The notes: a model not told the origin generated them from the sequence alone. Positions 1 to 10,273 are shown, counted from the stretch's first letter. The stretch is DNA of 64,000 nt from Narthecium ossifragum (GCA_963920575.1 OY986968.1:26604129-26668128), one strand, 5' to 3'. A program made the numbers and translations.

Positions 1-1878
1 CAGCGAGAACTTGGTGGTGGTGATACATTCCATGACCAAGCCAATCCAAGTTTCAGGGAAGCCCATCTTTGTCATGATCCTTTTCAAGAATCTCCAACTC
101 ACTGAGTCGTAGGCAGCTTTGACATCCACTTTGATGGCCATGAGGGCTTCCTTCCTTGGTGCCTTCTGGAGCGAGTGGAGGAGCTCATGCGCCGCACCGA
201 TGTTGTCCTGTATAGCCCGGCCTTCGATGAAAGCTGACTGCTCTGGGCTGATAACCTCCTGGATGGCTGGCTTCATCCTGCTTGCTATGATGGAGGAGAT
301 GACTTTATAACAAACATTACATAGGCTAACCGGCCTAAATTCCTTAACAGGCCTGGGGTTGGCACACTTGGGGATGAAAGCAATGTACGTATTGTTCCAT
401 CCGCTAGGCAGTTTACCTCCCCTGAAGAAACCTAGAACCAGGGCCACGAAATCATGCCCAATGGTGCTCCAATGCTCAGTGAAGAACTCAGCTGTTAACC
501 CATCAGGGCCTGGGCATCTGTTTGACCCCATAGCCTTAAGAGTGAGCCAGATTTCCTCTGAAGTGACTTCTTGTGTGAGAGCCTCCCTGGCTGCTGAGGA
601 GATAAGAGGCAGGGGAGGAAGAGCCAAGGTTGCACTGCCCTTGTCTTTGGCCCAGAGATCCTTATAATGGCGCAGAAATTCCTCCACAATGCGGTCATGC
701 GCCTGAGTCACCGTCCCATCATCCAATTTGAGCTCCCTGATTTTGGAGCCTTGGGTTCCTTGACGGGCTCCTTGGTGGAAGGAATGTGAATTCCGATCAC
801 CCTCCGTCACCCATGCTCTCCGCCGATTCTGGGCCACGTACAATTCTTGTTGGACGTCCAAGGCAAGCAGCTGCTGCTCAAGGCTCCTCACTCTCTGCTC
901 CTGAGGGAGAGATAGGGGGCCTTGATCCTCCTGGAGGTACAGGCTGTGAAGGTACTGCTCAATATGCATGCGGGAGTTCGTAATGTCCCCTTCATCATAG
1001 CGGTTCCAGGACTTTACCAGCTTCCTTATCTCCTTAATGCGACCATGGAAAACGTATTGCTCCGATCCCCGGCGCTTTCTTGACCAAGCTCTGGTTACTC
1101 CCTGTTTGAAAGATGGATGGGAGTTCCAGATATGCTGAAGCCTGAACGGAGAAGGACCAGGGAAATGGTACTCCGGTGCCAAGTCTAGGAGGATAGGTCT
1201 GTGATCAGAGCGGCAGCGGGAAAGATGAGTGAGTTCCGCCTGGGGGAACCAACTCCGCCACAGAGGGTTGGCCAAGGCCCGATCCAGCCTTTCAAGGATT
1301 CTAGCTCTGCCAGACTGCTGGTTTGACCAAGTGAAGGAGGGGCCTTTGAAGCCTAGATCAAGCAGGCTATCTTGAGTGATGAAGGTTAAGAAGTCGGTAA
1401 CAGAGGTGGTGTACCTGAATCCTTGTCCTCCCCGCTTCTCCTCCGGACTCGCAAGGACGTTGAAGTCTCCTATCATCAGGTGAGGCCACCCTGAGGTGTT
1501 GAGCTTCTCTAGCGTCTCCCAAAGAATCCGGTGATCCCTTCCGCGACGCGCAGCATACACCACCGACACGAACCATTGCCCAAGCCCCTTCGTGGTGATG
1601 ACTCCATGAATAGCCTGGTCGGTGAAATGTTCAAAGGTGACCTTCCCAATACTAGCTTTCCAAACAGCCAGGATCCCTCCATGCCGTCCCTGAGAGGGGA
1701 GGAGGAAAGTGCTCCATTGGGGGCCCAGTCGGCGAGAAATTAAGGCCATGTTGGCTTCCACAACAACCGTCTCAAGGAGGAACAGGAAGTCCAACTTGTG
1801 TTTTCTGAGCATACTTCGACAGGAGCTGACCGCTCTTATTGGCCCAAGGCCATGACAATTCCAGGCCAGGAGCTTCAT
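1..1878 (-). CDS. LINE (L1-type) ORF2, endonuclease-reverse transcriptase, runs off left edge
   Basis: Read on the minus strand from the ATG at 1878, the frame stays open for 626 codons to base 1 with no stop, so the C-terminus lies outside the window. It begins with an APE-type endonuclease: WNCHG near residue 6 (Asn7), Glu36 in FLLET, GDFN at 137-140 and SDH at 224-226, all expected catalytic residues. Reverse transcriptase motifs follow: FIPK, a PVSLCN block, and the first active-site strand VDVKAAYD near residue 590. The YxDD box would lie beyond the edge. Family knowledge: ORF2 nicks target DNA and primes reverse transcription of its own RNA. Its ATG overlaps the ORF1 stop as ATGA. No frameshift or nonsense change is visible, so this is a young or constrained copy. 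Confidence 0.92.
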   Translation of the reverse strand, partial: MKLLAWNCHGLGPIRAVSSCRSMLRKHKLDFLFLLETVVVEANMALISRRLGPQWSTFLLPSQGRHGGILAVWKASIGKVTFEHFTDQAIHGVITTKGLGQWFVSVVYAARRGRDHRILWETLEKLNTSGWPHLMIGDFNVLASPEEKRGGQGFRYTTSVTDFLTFITQDSLLDLGFKGPSFTWSNQQSGRARILERLDRALANPLWRSWFPQAELTHLSRCRSDHRPILLDLAPEYHFPGPSPFRLQHIWNSHPSFKQGVTRAWSRKRRGSEQYVFHGRIKEIRKLVKSWNRYDEGDITNSRMHIEQYLHSLYLQEDQGPLSLPQEQRVRSLEQQLLALDVQQELYVAQNRRRAWVTEGDRNSHSFHQGARQGTQGSKIRELKLDDGTVTQAHDRIVEEFLRHYKDLWAKDKGSATLALPPLPLISSAAREALTQEVTSEEIWLTLKAMGSNRCPGPDGLTAEFFTEHWSTIGHDFVALVLGFFRGGKLPSGWNNTYIAFIPKCANPRPVKEFRPVSLCNVCYKVISSIIASRMKPAIQEVISPEQSAFIEGRAIQDNIGAAHELLHSLQKAPRKEALMAIKVDVKAAYDSVSWRFLKRIMTKMGFPETWIGLVMECITTTKFSL

Positions 1879-3845
1879 TGGATAACCCCTGATACAAGGG
1901 GATTCTCGTCCCCTGTAACGTCTAGTTTGCAACGCTTGGCCTGGCTGGCTACCGGGTATGGCGCTGCATCACCTTCTTCTCTTCGTGGAGTGAATCCTGG
2001 TGGAGTTGCCCTGTCCTCCGCAATGTCCATACCTTGGCTGGCAAGCACGTCATCTTCTTCCTCCGGTTGGCGCCCACGCTGCTTGTCACTCCCCTGCAGA
2101 GCCTTGACCAGCGCCAAGTGCCCCTCATGGTGCGCCTCCTCAATGGCTTCGTCGTCCAGCTCCGGGTGGTCCGGCTCATCAACGGTGATAGATTCAAACG
2201 TTTTATAGCCGCGCGGAATAACCAGGGGACCGGGCCTATTGCCCCTGTTGCGTTCCCGCGCATACCAGCCCACCTCCTGCAAGGTCAGCATCGCCAGTTC
2301 ATCATCCTCCATGTCCGCCATGGTCCTCTCTATCGGGCTGAAGCGGTTGGACATGGGCCAACGATTGCATCCCTTGCTTACGACCTTGGCCCAAGTCCTA
2401 TTGGGCTTGCCAGTTTGAGGCCCACCGGTTTCCCCCTTATAATGAGCAGCGGAAGCCCTAGAGTCTTTAGAGCCCTCGCGTGCGCCGCCGTCCCCCATCC
2501 CGGATCCCGTGCCTTCTACGCCGCCAACGTTCCTCCCTCCTGTCATGGCCTGTCGATTGGTGACCTTTGTCCTATTGTCCGGTACGGAGGCCGGTCTGCT
2601 GTTGTCAGGGTGCGTTGGTGCGTTGTCAGACGCTGTCGCCTCGCAATGCTGAGCTGGCTGCTGAGGTGGCATGTGCGACCGTACCTCGTCTTCCCCGGAG
2701 TCTCCTCTCCTGCGCTGTTGCAAATTACCCGCCGGAGCCGGAGCCTGAGCCCCAGTGGATCCCCATCTCTGGCTCCTTGCCCCTCGACGTCGGTTCTGTA
2801 CCGTATGCCATGCTCCAGGTATACTTCTCGCTTCCGATTTGCTCCTGCTGTCTTGATCGATGATCATTTGCTCCTCGGGGTTGAGGGCATCCGGATTGTG
2901 GACTGGTGTTTGTGCTCCCTCCCATACTTGTTCCTTCCCCTTGGTGTTCACTGGAGTCTGGGGCTTGTGCACCATCCTCTCCGGGTAGCCACTCTCCCGA
3001 TGACCAAGGAGGCCGCAGCCATCGCAGATGTGTATGTTTTCATACACAAAAGGCTGGAGAAAAAAGTCCAGCTCTCCTCCTATGCCCTCCCGTGGCAGGT
3101 AGGTTCCGATGCACGCCGGGATGGTTAAATCAACTTCGACGCAGACCCGGGCGTATTTGCAACGGTCTGTAAACTTGGTGACAACGTCGATGGCGATGGG
3201 TACCCCTACTTCAGCAACCATGTCAAAAATTGCTTGCCTGTCAAAAAACTCCGGTGGAAGGTCTGGAATATGAATCCATATCGGAGCTTTCGTGAACGCC
3301 TCAGCAGTAGGACGGAAGCAGTTCCTCCACCTAATGAGCACCAGCGGCAATCCGTCGACCATCCATGGGCCTCCGGTTTGGATACGGAGCAAGTCCTCCT
3401 CCGATTCAAACTTGAATGCAAACACCCCTTTCGCCATATCAGTGACCAGGAATGGTGCATCAGTGCGCCAGATCGCTGCTAGCCTTCGCCGGAGAAATTC
3501 AACACCTACCCTCCCTCCGATGAACCTCCCAAAGAGGGTGTGACTCCATCTGCTCCTGAGACGGTGAAGGAACTCAGGCGACATTTCAGTCTTTCCAAGG
3601 CGGAACTTCCCGGGGCCATTCTGTGTTATTTCCTCCGCGAGCTCAGCTCCGCTCCTCATCTCTGAGGAGTTAAGGGTGGTGGCGGAAAAACGGGGATTCT
3701 TGATGGATGTTGGGATCTTCGACGATCTGGGAACCGGCGGGGTGTTGAGGCAATCTAAGTCCGGCGGACGTGGCTCTCGTACTCCTCCCATAGTGTTCAG
3801 ATATATGTGAGGATTCAGTCTCCTCCCTCTGCAGATTATGTCCAA
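1875..3845 (-). CDS. LINE ORF1, DUF4283 and zinc-knuckle nucleic-acid-binding protein
   Basis: A 656-aa open frame. Residues of about 85-190 match the DUF4283 fold found in ORF1 of plant L1-type LINEs (the region with FGRFIGGRVG and GGPWMVDG). A CCHC-type knuckle follows at about 274-287, but the last ligand is Tyr rather than Cys (C274, C277, H282, Y287; TAC where TGC is expected). Residues 290-560 are low-complexity, rich in Arg, Gly, Pro and Gln, as is usual for these RNA-binding ORF1 proteins. An alternative start is Met19. The protein would coat LINE RNA. Its TGA overlaps the start of ORF2 by one base beyond a shared ATG, suggesting coupled translation. Confidence 0.88.
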   Translation of the reverse strand: MDIICRGRRLNPHIYLNTMGGVREPRPPDLDCLNTPPVPRSSKIPTSIKNPRFSATTLNSSEMRSGAELAEEITQNGPGKFRLGKTEMSPEFLHRLRSRWSHTLFGRFIGGRVGVEFLRRRLAAIWRTDAPFLVTDMAKGVFAFKFESEEDLLRIQTGGPWMVDGLPLVLIRWRNCFRPTAEAFTKAPIWIHIPDLPPEFFDRQAIFDMVAEVGVPIAIDVVTKFTDRCKYARVCVEVDLTIPACIGTYLPREGIGGELDFFLQPFVYENIHICDGCGLLGHRESGYPERMVHKPQTPVNTKGKEQVWEGAQTPVHNPDALNPEEQMIIDQDSRSKSEARSIPGAWHTVQNRRRGARSQRWGSTGAQAPAPAGNLQQRRRGDSGEDEVRSHMPPQQPAQHCEATASDNAPTHPDNSRPASVPDNRTKVTNRQAMTGGRNVGGVEGTGSGMGDGGAREGSKDSRASAAHYKGETGGPQTGKPNRTWAKVVSKGCNRWPMSNRFSPIERTMADMEDDELAMLTLQEVGWYARERNRGNRPGPLVIPRGYKTFESITVDEPDHPELDDEAIEEAHHEGHLALVKALQGSDKQRGRQPEEEDDVLASQGMDIAEDRATPPGFTPRREEGDAAPYPVASQAKRCKLDVTGDENPLVSGVIQ

Positions 3846-3900
3846 CCAAACATGTCGTCATTGTAACATATAATCTTGGTGTTTTGTGTCTGCGATAGTG

Positions 3901-4070
3901 AAGAACTCTAGTGACTCTATGGATGTAGTCTTATTTTAAGATGAATTATGTAAATCCGTGTGTTTGTTTTAAGGTGAACTACGTGAATCCGTGTGTTCGT
4001 GTGTGCTTGTTTTATCCCTTTTTTCTTCTCTGCTATAATCCTAACACTCGGATAATACACAAGCTCGAAT
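3901..4070. other. Spacer with a short AT-rich direct repeat
   Basis: Contains a short imperfect duplication around 3940-4005 (a GTGAATTATGT-like unit repeated about every 30 bases). No gene is seen. Confidence 0.4.
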
Positions 4071-4958
4071 ACCATAATCTTTGGGATTTCCATTTGCAAT
4101 GCAAACCAAGACTTTTGCCTGGCTGCGGGACATTGCTTGCCTCTTGGAAAAATACTTATTCGCTGTGGGACATTGCTTGCCTTTTGAAATACTATTTCAC
4201 AGCGAATGATGGACAAAGCACTAATTGGTACATTGACCTAACTTTACGACAATGTAAAGCACCAAGCCCCTTTTTCACAAGATGACGACAAACTCATTTT
4301 GGTTTTAGCTCCTCTAATTTGAACCTTCTGTAAGACGTACTATTGAAAATGTGCTACATGGTCAGCTGCTTTGATTATACTTTCGCCGGCCGATTCGTAT
4401 CAACTTTAGCTACGTACGTATGTGAACGTTAGAGCAGAACAATGGACATATGGATTGGATGATAGCACAGGGAGGGAGTCTCTTGGCCAATTCTTGAGCC
4501 ATTTAAGATGTCATCGTTTATTTGCTTTTCCAAATAATCCTTAGTGGACTAAACCACTATTATAGCTTTCTTAAACAAAGAAAACTCCCTCCATATTGTA
4601 TAGCTCAATCGGCCAACTAATTTGTTAAACCCACCACACCCATTAGCTCAGATTAATTTTTACATTACGGATGTTTAATTCAGGCCTCGGCCGGCTCCAT
4701 TCTGGCCCATTAATAGCCCAGTACCGAAACCGTACATGGATTGGAGACCCAAAAAGAGAGACCCCGCTCAATCTGAAGTTTTTGAAGGATATCAAATGTT
4801 GCGGACTTAATAATCCAAATGGTTTCGAGCTTGAGCTTTTCTTTGATTCCAATCCATTTTTCAAGAACTCTGTCCTGACAACAACCTATCATGTGATTAC
4901 TGGAGACAGACAACTGCTGGGAAAAGTGATAGGGTATGTGTTTAAGTAATTTTTTGGA
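4071..4958 (+). pseudogene. Collapsed, internally deleted copy of the 19.7-22.5 kb region, including a NAP1 exon
   Basis: Four blocks match distant sequence in the same order and orientation. Bases 4078-4340 match 19690-19912 (the 3' flank of the coiled-coil gene). Bases 4546-4605 match 19912-19965. Bases 4603-4762 match 20264-20430 (the NAP copy 1 promoter). Bases 4772-4933 match NAP copy 1 exon 7, with the donor site and about 10 bases of intron retained, then a second intron scrap. The exon still reads as NAP core ([10 protein letters not shown] motif) but has no start, partner exons or terminus. Bases 4342-4545 have no counterpart. This is a segmental-duplication derivative with large deletions, not a processed copy, because intron bases are kept. 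Confidence 0.85.
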
Positions 4959-5225
4959 GTTTTTGGATCTTCACCGGCGAAGGTCGCCGGAGATGACGAC
5001 GGGGACGATGAACAGTATCAGGGGCAAAAAAGTAATTTGACACCACGTCGTTAACGGCGTTAGAGAATATTCCCATTTGATTCCACGGCAGGTAACCCGA
5101 GGGGCATATATGTGATCACTTAAACTTTTTAGGAGTATATATGAAAATATGAAGAATGTAGGGGTAAATACGTATTTTGAAAGTTTTTTTAAGGATATAT
5201 ATGTAAAAAACCCTTTATATATATT
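4959..5225 (-). mobile_element. Possible single terminus of a Mutator-like element
   Basis: Bases 5091-5213 resemble the inverted repeat of the MULE at 24349-25145: the inner edge begins GTAACCCGAGGGGC and the outer edge ends in ACCC after ATATATGTA-type sequence. No partner terminus or target duplication was found, so this is an incomplete or older relative. Bases 4960-5090 are GC-richer and hold no gene. Confidence 0.35.
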
Positions 5226-5250
5226 TATATATATATATATCTGAGTGACT

Positions 5251-5392
5251 GTTACTGATGACGTGGTGCCTGTTCAGCTTCCCACTAAGTAGCAGTTACT
5301 GGTGATGTGGCAAAGTGGCAGCCCATGACTGGGTGGTTACTGATGACGTGGCGCTGACGTGGCATCAGTTACTGATGACGTGGTGCTGACGT
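5251..5392 (+). promoter_or_regulatory. Four-fold repeat with ACGT-core motifs upstream of a TATA box
   Basis: The unit GTTACTGATGACGTGG occurs at about 5251, 5293 (diverged), 5336 and 5368, with further TGACGTGGC motifs between. TGACGTGG is the classic ACGT-core bZIP binding site. The array ends about 55 bases before the TATA box, as in a promoter proximal region. Confidence 0.55.
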
Positions 5393-5445
5393 GGCGAGTC
5401 TCTTCACCTCCCCACTAAATGGCTGATCAACTAGCCTCACTAGCC

Positions 5446-5453
5446 TATAAATA
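5446..5453 (+). promoter_or_regulatory. TATA box (TATAAATA)
   Basis: Sits downstream of the ACGT-motif array and about 420 bases upstream of the F-box ATG. An apparent leader exon (about 5475-5757) and a 100-base GT-AG intron (5758-5857) lie between. Confidence 0.6.
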
Positions 5454-5867
5454 GGACCCCATACTAGCCATTCTAGGCTTGCTCATGCATACACTTTTCA
5501 TCACACCACTTGCATAATAGAGGGTCATGATTGAGAGTATCGTACCATCTTGGAGCTCGAAGGGCGATCGGACGCCCGGCTTCCCTCCAATCGCGGTGGA
5601 TCGTTGTACCCTGGGAGCTTTTTGCTTGAAGAACCAGAAGCAAGAGGTGGTGGGCAAATATAGCTTAAGGGCACAGTGTGGCACACTGGCCTCGATCAAG
5701 CGGAGTTTCTTCGTCGGATTCGTCTTCCTTTTCTTTCATTCCTTTTCCGGATTAACGGTATGTGAACTTTGTTGTTTTGTTAAAACCGATTGTAAATGAT
5801 TACTTGCTATCTTAGTAAAAGCAATAATCCTAGTTCTTTTATTTCCAACACCTACAGCCTCTCTAGG

Positions 5868-6319
5868 ATGTCCTCTGGGGGATCTGTACAACCTTGTTCA
5901 GATCCACCAAGGGGCTGGTCTGAGTTACCAGACTACGCAATCGATATAATGATTGGTCATTTTGGCTTCTGGGATTATGTAAGGATGGCCTTTTACGTGC
6001 ATACTGTGGGAAAGACTCGTGTCCTCAACCAAGTATGGCCTTGCGTTAAGCTATCCATGTCTCTTGGTTCCGCCAAACATACCAAGCAGACCAGGTTGGG
6101 CGATCTACATCCCAGTACTGTCCAATGGGTCATGGTGTCCCCTTCTTTTTCCTATCATTAATGGCGACGCTATTCACCCGAATAGCAGGTGCTTGGGAGG
6201 ATACGGAGGGTCGTTTGTTTTCTTTTCAGAGGAGAATGGTCGGTTTCTATTCTTAAACCCACATGCTAGAAAGTGCATCCCGATCGATGTTGATCCATCT
6301 TTCATAACGCAGCTAGGTC
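5868..6319 (+). pseudogene. F-box/DUF295-type protein, frameshifted and cut by a retrotransposon
   Basis: The ATG at 5868 follows a plausible 5'UTR intron. The first about 45 residues show an F-box pattern (WSELPDYAIDIM, then FWDYVRM). The DUF295-like part then continues in another frame: PCLLVP, CLGGYGGSFVFFSEENG, FLFLNPHARKCIP. The frames meet near 5990-6005, implying a one-base shift. Coding similarity ends at 6319, where a copia LTR starts. F-box proteins are substrate adaptors of SCF ubiquitin ligases, but this copy cannot make a full adaptor. Sequence beyond the insertion (10493 onward) is not clearly DUF295. Confidence 0.7.
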
Positions 6320-6469
6320 AGATAGATTTTGGTTAAGGAAAGCATGCCTATGACAGAGAAGCTTGATTGTATTTATAAATAAATGAGGAATAAATTCAGC
6401 CACCCATTGAGGGCTGTTACAACAATCATGTATTCAAAACAGAGGAAAATCAAGAGATGAATAAGGAGA
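6320..6469 (-). repeat. copia 3' LTR, truncated
   Basis: Matches 10274-10425. Similarity stops after GAATAAGGAGA at about 6469, where the unrelated 2.57-kb segment begins, so the U3 part of this LTR is missing. Confidence 0.75.
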
Positions 6470-9042
6470 AAGAGTCGGGTTAAGTTTGTATGTTGGATAA
6501 CGATCAATCAGAGAGACGGCGACGCGATCCGAGGGAGAAGATGGGATCGAGGGAGAGCCAGAGACTGCGGCTACTACGGCGATCGCGACCAGAGGCAACG
6601 GCGATTGGAGGAGAGGACCTGGCGACTGCGGTGGAGACAGAGAGGTCAACGGCGACGACAGAGAGCTCGACGATCGGCTGGAGAGGAGAAGAGATCGACG
6701 CTAGAGGTAGGGGATTCTGCCCTAATCACGGATTAGGCCTAGGAATGGGTTTTGATGTTGGTGGCTTGGTTATAGTTGTTGATTTATGGGTTTCGTGACT
6801 CTTCTATTGGTGTGCTTCTTCCTTCTTTGCATGTTGTTGCCTAGTGCTCTGGATGTTGATGGATTTGCAATGAGATTTCTCCTTTGCTTTTTGGTTTTGG
6901 TTGATCGACTGGTTCCTCCTCTTCCTTTGGGTTTTGATCGGAAGCCTCTATCACTGCCCTGTTTTTCTTCTCCATTCCCTTACTATGTTTTGCATTCGTG
7001 GGTTGTGGCTGACATTCTTCCCTTCTTTTCCTGCCTTGGAGTATCTAGATGCTTGGGACTTCCGAAATGGTTTGGGTGTATAGTTTCTATGCTATGGGTT
7101 ATTGACAGAGTCTGTTAGCTCTCTTTACTGGTTCTATGGGTTATTGACAGAGTCTGTTAGCTCTCTTTACTGGTTCATCGGCTGCATGTTAGCCTAGGAT
7201 GTTATAAAGCTACCTTCTTCTCTGCTGGCTGAAATGGTTTGGATCCTTGGGTTTCTCGGATTTTCCTCTGTTCTAGGGTGGGCGGATACCTGAGATCATC
7301 CTCCAACCCTTCAAGATTTTCCCTCGAGCTTAGGAAGTTTGGTTTGGAATTACTGGCCGACGTGGGATCTTCATAGCTTGATTGTTTTGGTCCAACGGCT
7401 TGATTCCTTTTGGATCACTTGCCAATCTTTGGATTCCAGCTACTGATTTCTGTTTTTGGAATGGTTGTCGGATTAGGTTGGTATGGTCTTTGGGCAAGTG
7501 GTGCTTACCAGTTTTGTTTTTCCTTTGGAGCTGGTTAGCCTCGGGACCTCCATGCTAGGTGTTTGTGGTTCGCTTCCTCGCCGCAGCGGCTTTGGCTGAG
7601 CCTTGTTATTTTGTTCTCTCAATTGATTGAGTTCTTGGGTCTCCCCTGGGCATGTGGGCTAATGTTGGATTGAGGTGATAACGACAGTGTTTAACTTTTG
7701 TTTGGGATTTCTTGTAGATCAATTGGTTATAGTTGAACTTTGTCGGATGTTGCATTTCTTTTGGATTGCTCCAATTGATTGTGGGATTCCTTTATTTCTG
7801 GTTGAATTTCCCTTGAATAATTGTTCGGAGTGGACCTAACCCCTGTATTGCGTTCAATTCGCTGATGTGGTACTCTCTCTTGCTAAGCATGTTGAGTTTG
7901 ATTAATGCTTCAAGAATTATCATGCTGGTGGCTTTGGTTGAGACTTTAATTTGGCTTGATCGACTATGACTATGATCTGGATGTTTGAATGCCATGGTTG
8001 GATTATATTTATATAGTTCTGCAATGCTAAGCCTTCTTTATCTATATTATATTCAGTTGGACAGTTGACTGATGATTTGACATGTAGAGACACCCAGGCC
8101 TAGTTGTTTGAATAGGCTCGTGCATGATGATTACATTAGAGGCATTCAGGCTAGGTGGTAGGTGATGGATTCGATCGCCGATCCGGGATTCTCGGGTAGC
8201 CCGGATTTAGCCCTAGGACCGGGGTCTGGGTAGGAGGACTAGGGCGAGATTGTGTGTTTATGATCTTGTGTTGATTGGGGTTGTTATATAGATATGCCCA
8301 TTTGAATGGTGGTATTGAGGTGTAGAGGTTGTGTCGTTCTCTGCGTCAATCGCTAAGGGCAATGGATGTTATCCTTTTAAGGGTTGTAGAGGTGGGAGTG
8401 CATGGGAGATGCACTTGCCCCTTGTCCTTCCCTGATCTGTAGAGGGGCGCTTGGTGATGAGTGACCCTTGTCCAGACTTGTACTTTGTTGCCTTAGGATT
8501 GGACAGAGACGACACTGTTGTGGTTTCCTTTTCCTTGAGAGTGCCGTAGAGTAGAACCCTACTGGGCATTGTTGCTCACCCTACCTGGGCTGCATCGGCG
8601 ATGCAGGTCGATGCAGTTTCTTCTTTCAGGTGTTTTTCTAGAAAATGGCGCGATAATTCGAGGTGATCGAGGACTTGGAGTTTCGAGGAGATCTTCTACA
8701 GTTCATTTACAGCTTTAATCAATGATGTATAATCTGATGTATTTAAGAACAGAATTTTATGATTACTGATTCAGTTCTATGGGAGAAATGTTGTAACGTT
8801 CTTTAATGTAGATATTAGAGAGGAAAATAATGATATCAAAATTCTAAAGTGGTAAAATTATCAAATGTACAGGTTTCCTGTGTTATAATTATAAAGGGGA
8901 TTTTGTCAAAATTTTTATGAATTTGAGGATTAAATTGTTTAAATTAATAGCAGTTATATACTTGTGCGCCAATTGATGATGTAAACAGGTTTAGGTGGTT
9001 CACGCCTCGATGTGGATGGGTTTTCTGGGTCGGGGCGTGACA
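6470..9042 (-). mobile_element. Probable LTR-derived insertion inside the copia element
   Basis: The right end (9042) reads TGTCACGCCCCGACCC on the minus strand, the common start of Ty3/gypsy LTRs in plants. The segment has no long reading frame, and the 6840-8160 part is T-rich on the plus strand. Its left end is unresolved and no matching 5-base duplication was found, so it may be a solo LTR plus a deletion. It contains a 42-base tandem duplication. Confidence 0.45.
7092..7175. repeat. Perfect 42-base tandem duplication
   Basis: Units 7092-7133 and 7134-7175 are identical, starting CTATGGGTTATTGACAGAG. This is a recent local duplication. Confidence 0.9.
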
Positions 9043-10246
9043 GTAAGAGGTTGCGTAGAATAAAAGAGGAAGATGGAGAACTCAAGATAGAATAACCAGA
9101 TGAGTGAATAGGCAAACCTTGACCGTTACCCATGCGGATCGTGTCGGGACCTTGATATTCAGTTTGAATGGCTAGGTTGTTCATATCTGCAGTCAGGTGA
9201 TGGGTAGCTCCAGAGTCGACATACCAGTTTGGATCAAATGATGTGCTGCCACCAGCTGAGTGCATGAGTGCTGCTGGGTTGGAGGAGGAGTTGGAATCAT
9301 CATAGCGGTTGTGACATTGGGGGGCGTAGTGCCCATACCGATTGCAGATTTGACATTGTGGTCGTCCACCGGACGACTGATGGAGAGGTTGAGATCTGCC
9401 ACGTCCACGACCACGGTCGCGACCTCTTCCTCGACCACGGCCACAGAAGGAGTGGGCAGGTGGGTTCGAATCAGACCCTGAGAACCTGGTAGCTGTGTGG
9501 ACAGCAGGCGCCGGTAAAATGAGGCCGATGGAGTCAGATGATGGTAAGGTACGTCCACGGTGAATTTCTTGACTGAGCATGAGACCAATTAGTTCATTTG
9601 GGGAGATTGGATCGACTCTAGTGTTGACAGAGGTGACAAAAGAGTCGTAATCGGTAGACAGATCACTGAGGAGAGTAGATACGAGATCGGAGTCGGTGAC
9701 AGGGTGCGCGACTGCTGCAAGGTTGTCCACAATGGACTTGACAGATTGAATGTACTCAGACATGGTGGTAGATCCCATCTTGACAGTGTGCAATTGATAT
9801 TTGAGTTGTTGCACACGAGCACGAGAGGATGAGGCAAAGAGCCTCTCAAGAGCAACCCATACATCACGGGAAGTAGTGAGGCCGATGACATGAGCCATTA
9901 CAGATTCAGTAAGTGATGAGATGATCCAGCATAGCAGCATTTGATCCAGTTTGATCCATTGGGTGTACGCAGGATTGATGACAGGGACTTCATTTGGTGC
10001 AGAGGGAGGAAGATGACGAGCAGGACATGGCAATGTGCCATCAACATATCCCTTAAGATCATGGAGCTTGAGAATAGGGAGGAACTGAGATCGCGACACG
10101 AGAAAATTCCCTTTGTCGAGTTTAATGTTGTTAAAGTGAGTAACATGAGGTAGAGATTGGAGGGTGGAAGTGACTGTAGGTGTAAAAGGTGGGATGGAAG
10201 AAGAAGACGAAAGGGAAGGGGAAGATAAGGAAGAAGGACTTGTCAT
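9043..10246 (-). CDS. copia gag and start of protease, truncated
   Basis: The likely gag start is the ATG at 10246. The open frame extends upstream into the LTR and downstream into unrelated sequence. A UBN2-type copia gag domain covers roughly the first 230 residues (features such as WIKLDQMLLCWI and LYDxF-like segments). A Gly-Arg-rich stretch follows, then a complete CCHC knuckle CQICNRYGHYAPQC, then the aspartic protease active site VDSGAT. Gag packages the element RNA and the protease matures it. Coding similarity stops in the protease at 9043, where foreign sequence beginning TGTCACGCCCC on the minus strand has entered. Confidence 0.82.
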
Positions 10247-10260
10247 GGTAGGGATCGTAT

Positions 10261-10273
10261 GGCTCTGATACCA
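10261..10273 (-). other. Primer-binding site, tRNA-Met type
   Basis: The minus strand reads TGGTATCAGAGCC, complementary to the 3' end of initiator tRNA-Met, immediately adjoining the LTR and 15 bases before the gag ATG at 10246. Confidence 0.85.

Larger units (their letters stand above)
1..3900 (-). mobile_element. Non-LTR retrotransposon (plant L1 clade), 5' portion
   Basis: ORF1 and ORF2 are in series in one orientation, with the 5' end at the right. The 3' end and poly(A) tail are beyond the left edge. The exact 5' boundary to the right of 3845 is not visible because the target-site duplication needs both ends. Confidence 0.88.

Noticed and set aside
1798..3543. Plus-strand frames of up to 364 codons
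   Set aside because: They are shadows of LINE ORF1 on the minus strand, which has recognisable domains and the partner ORF2.
5246..5760. Possible integrated pararetrovirus promoter (TGACG motifs plus TATA)
   Set aside because: No viral coding sequence or tRNA primer site is nearby, and the downstream frame is an F-box relic. The motif set is also common in plant promoters.
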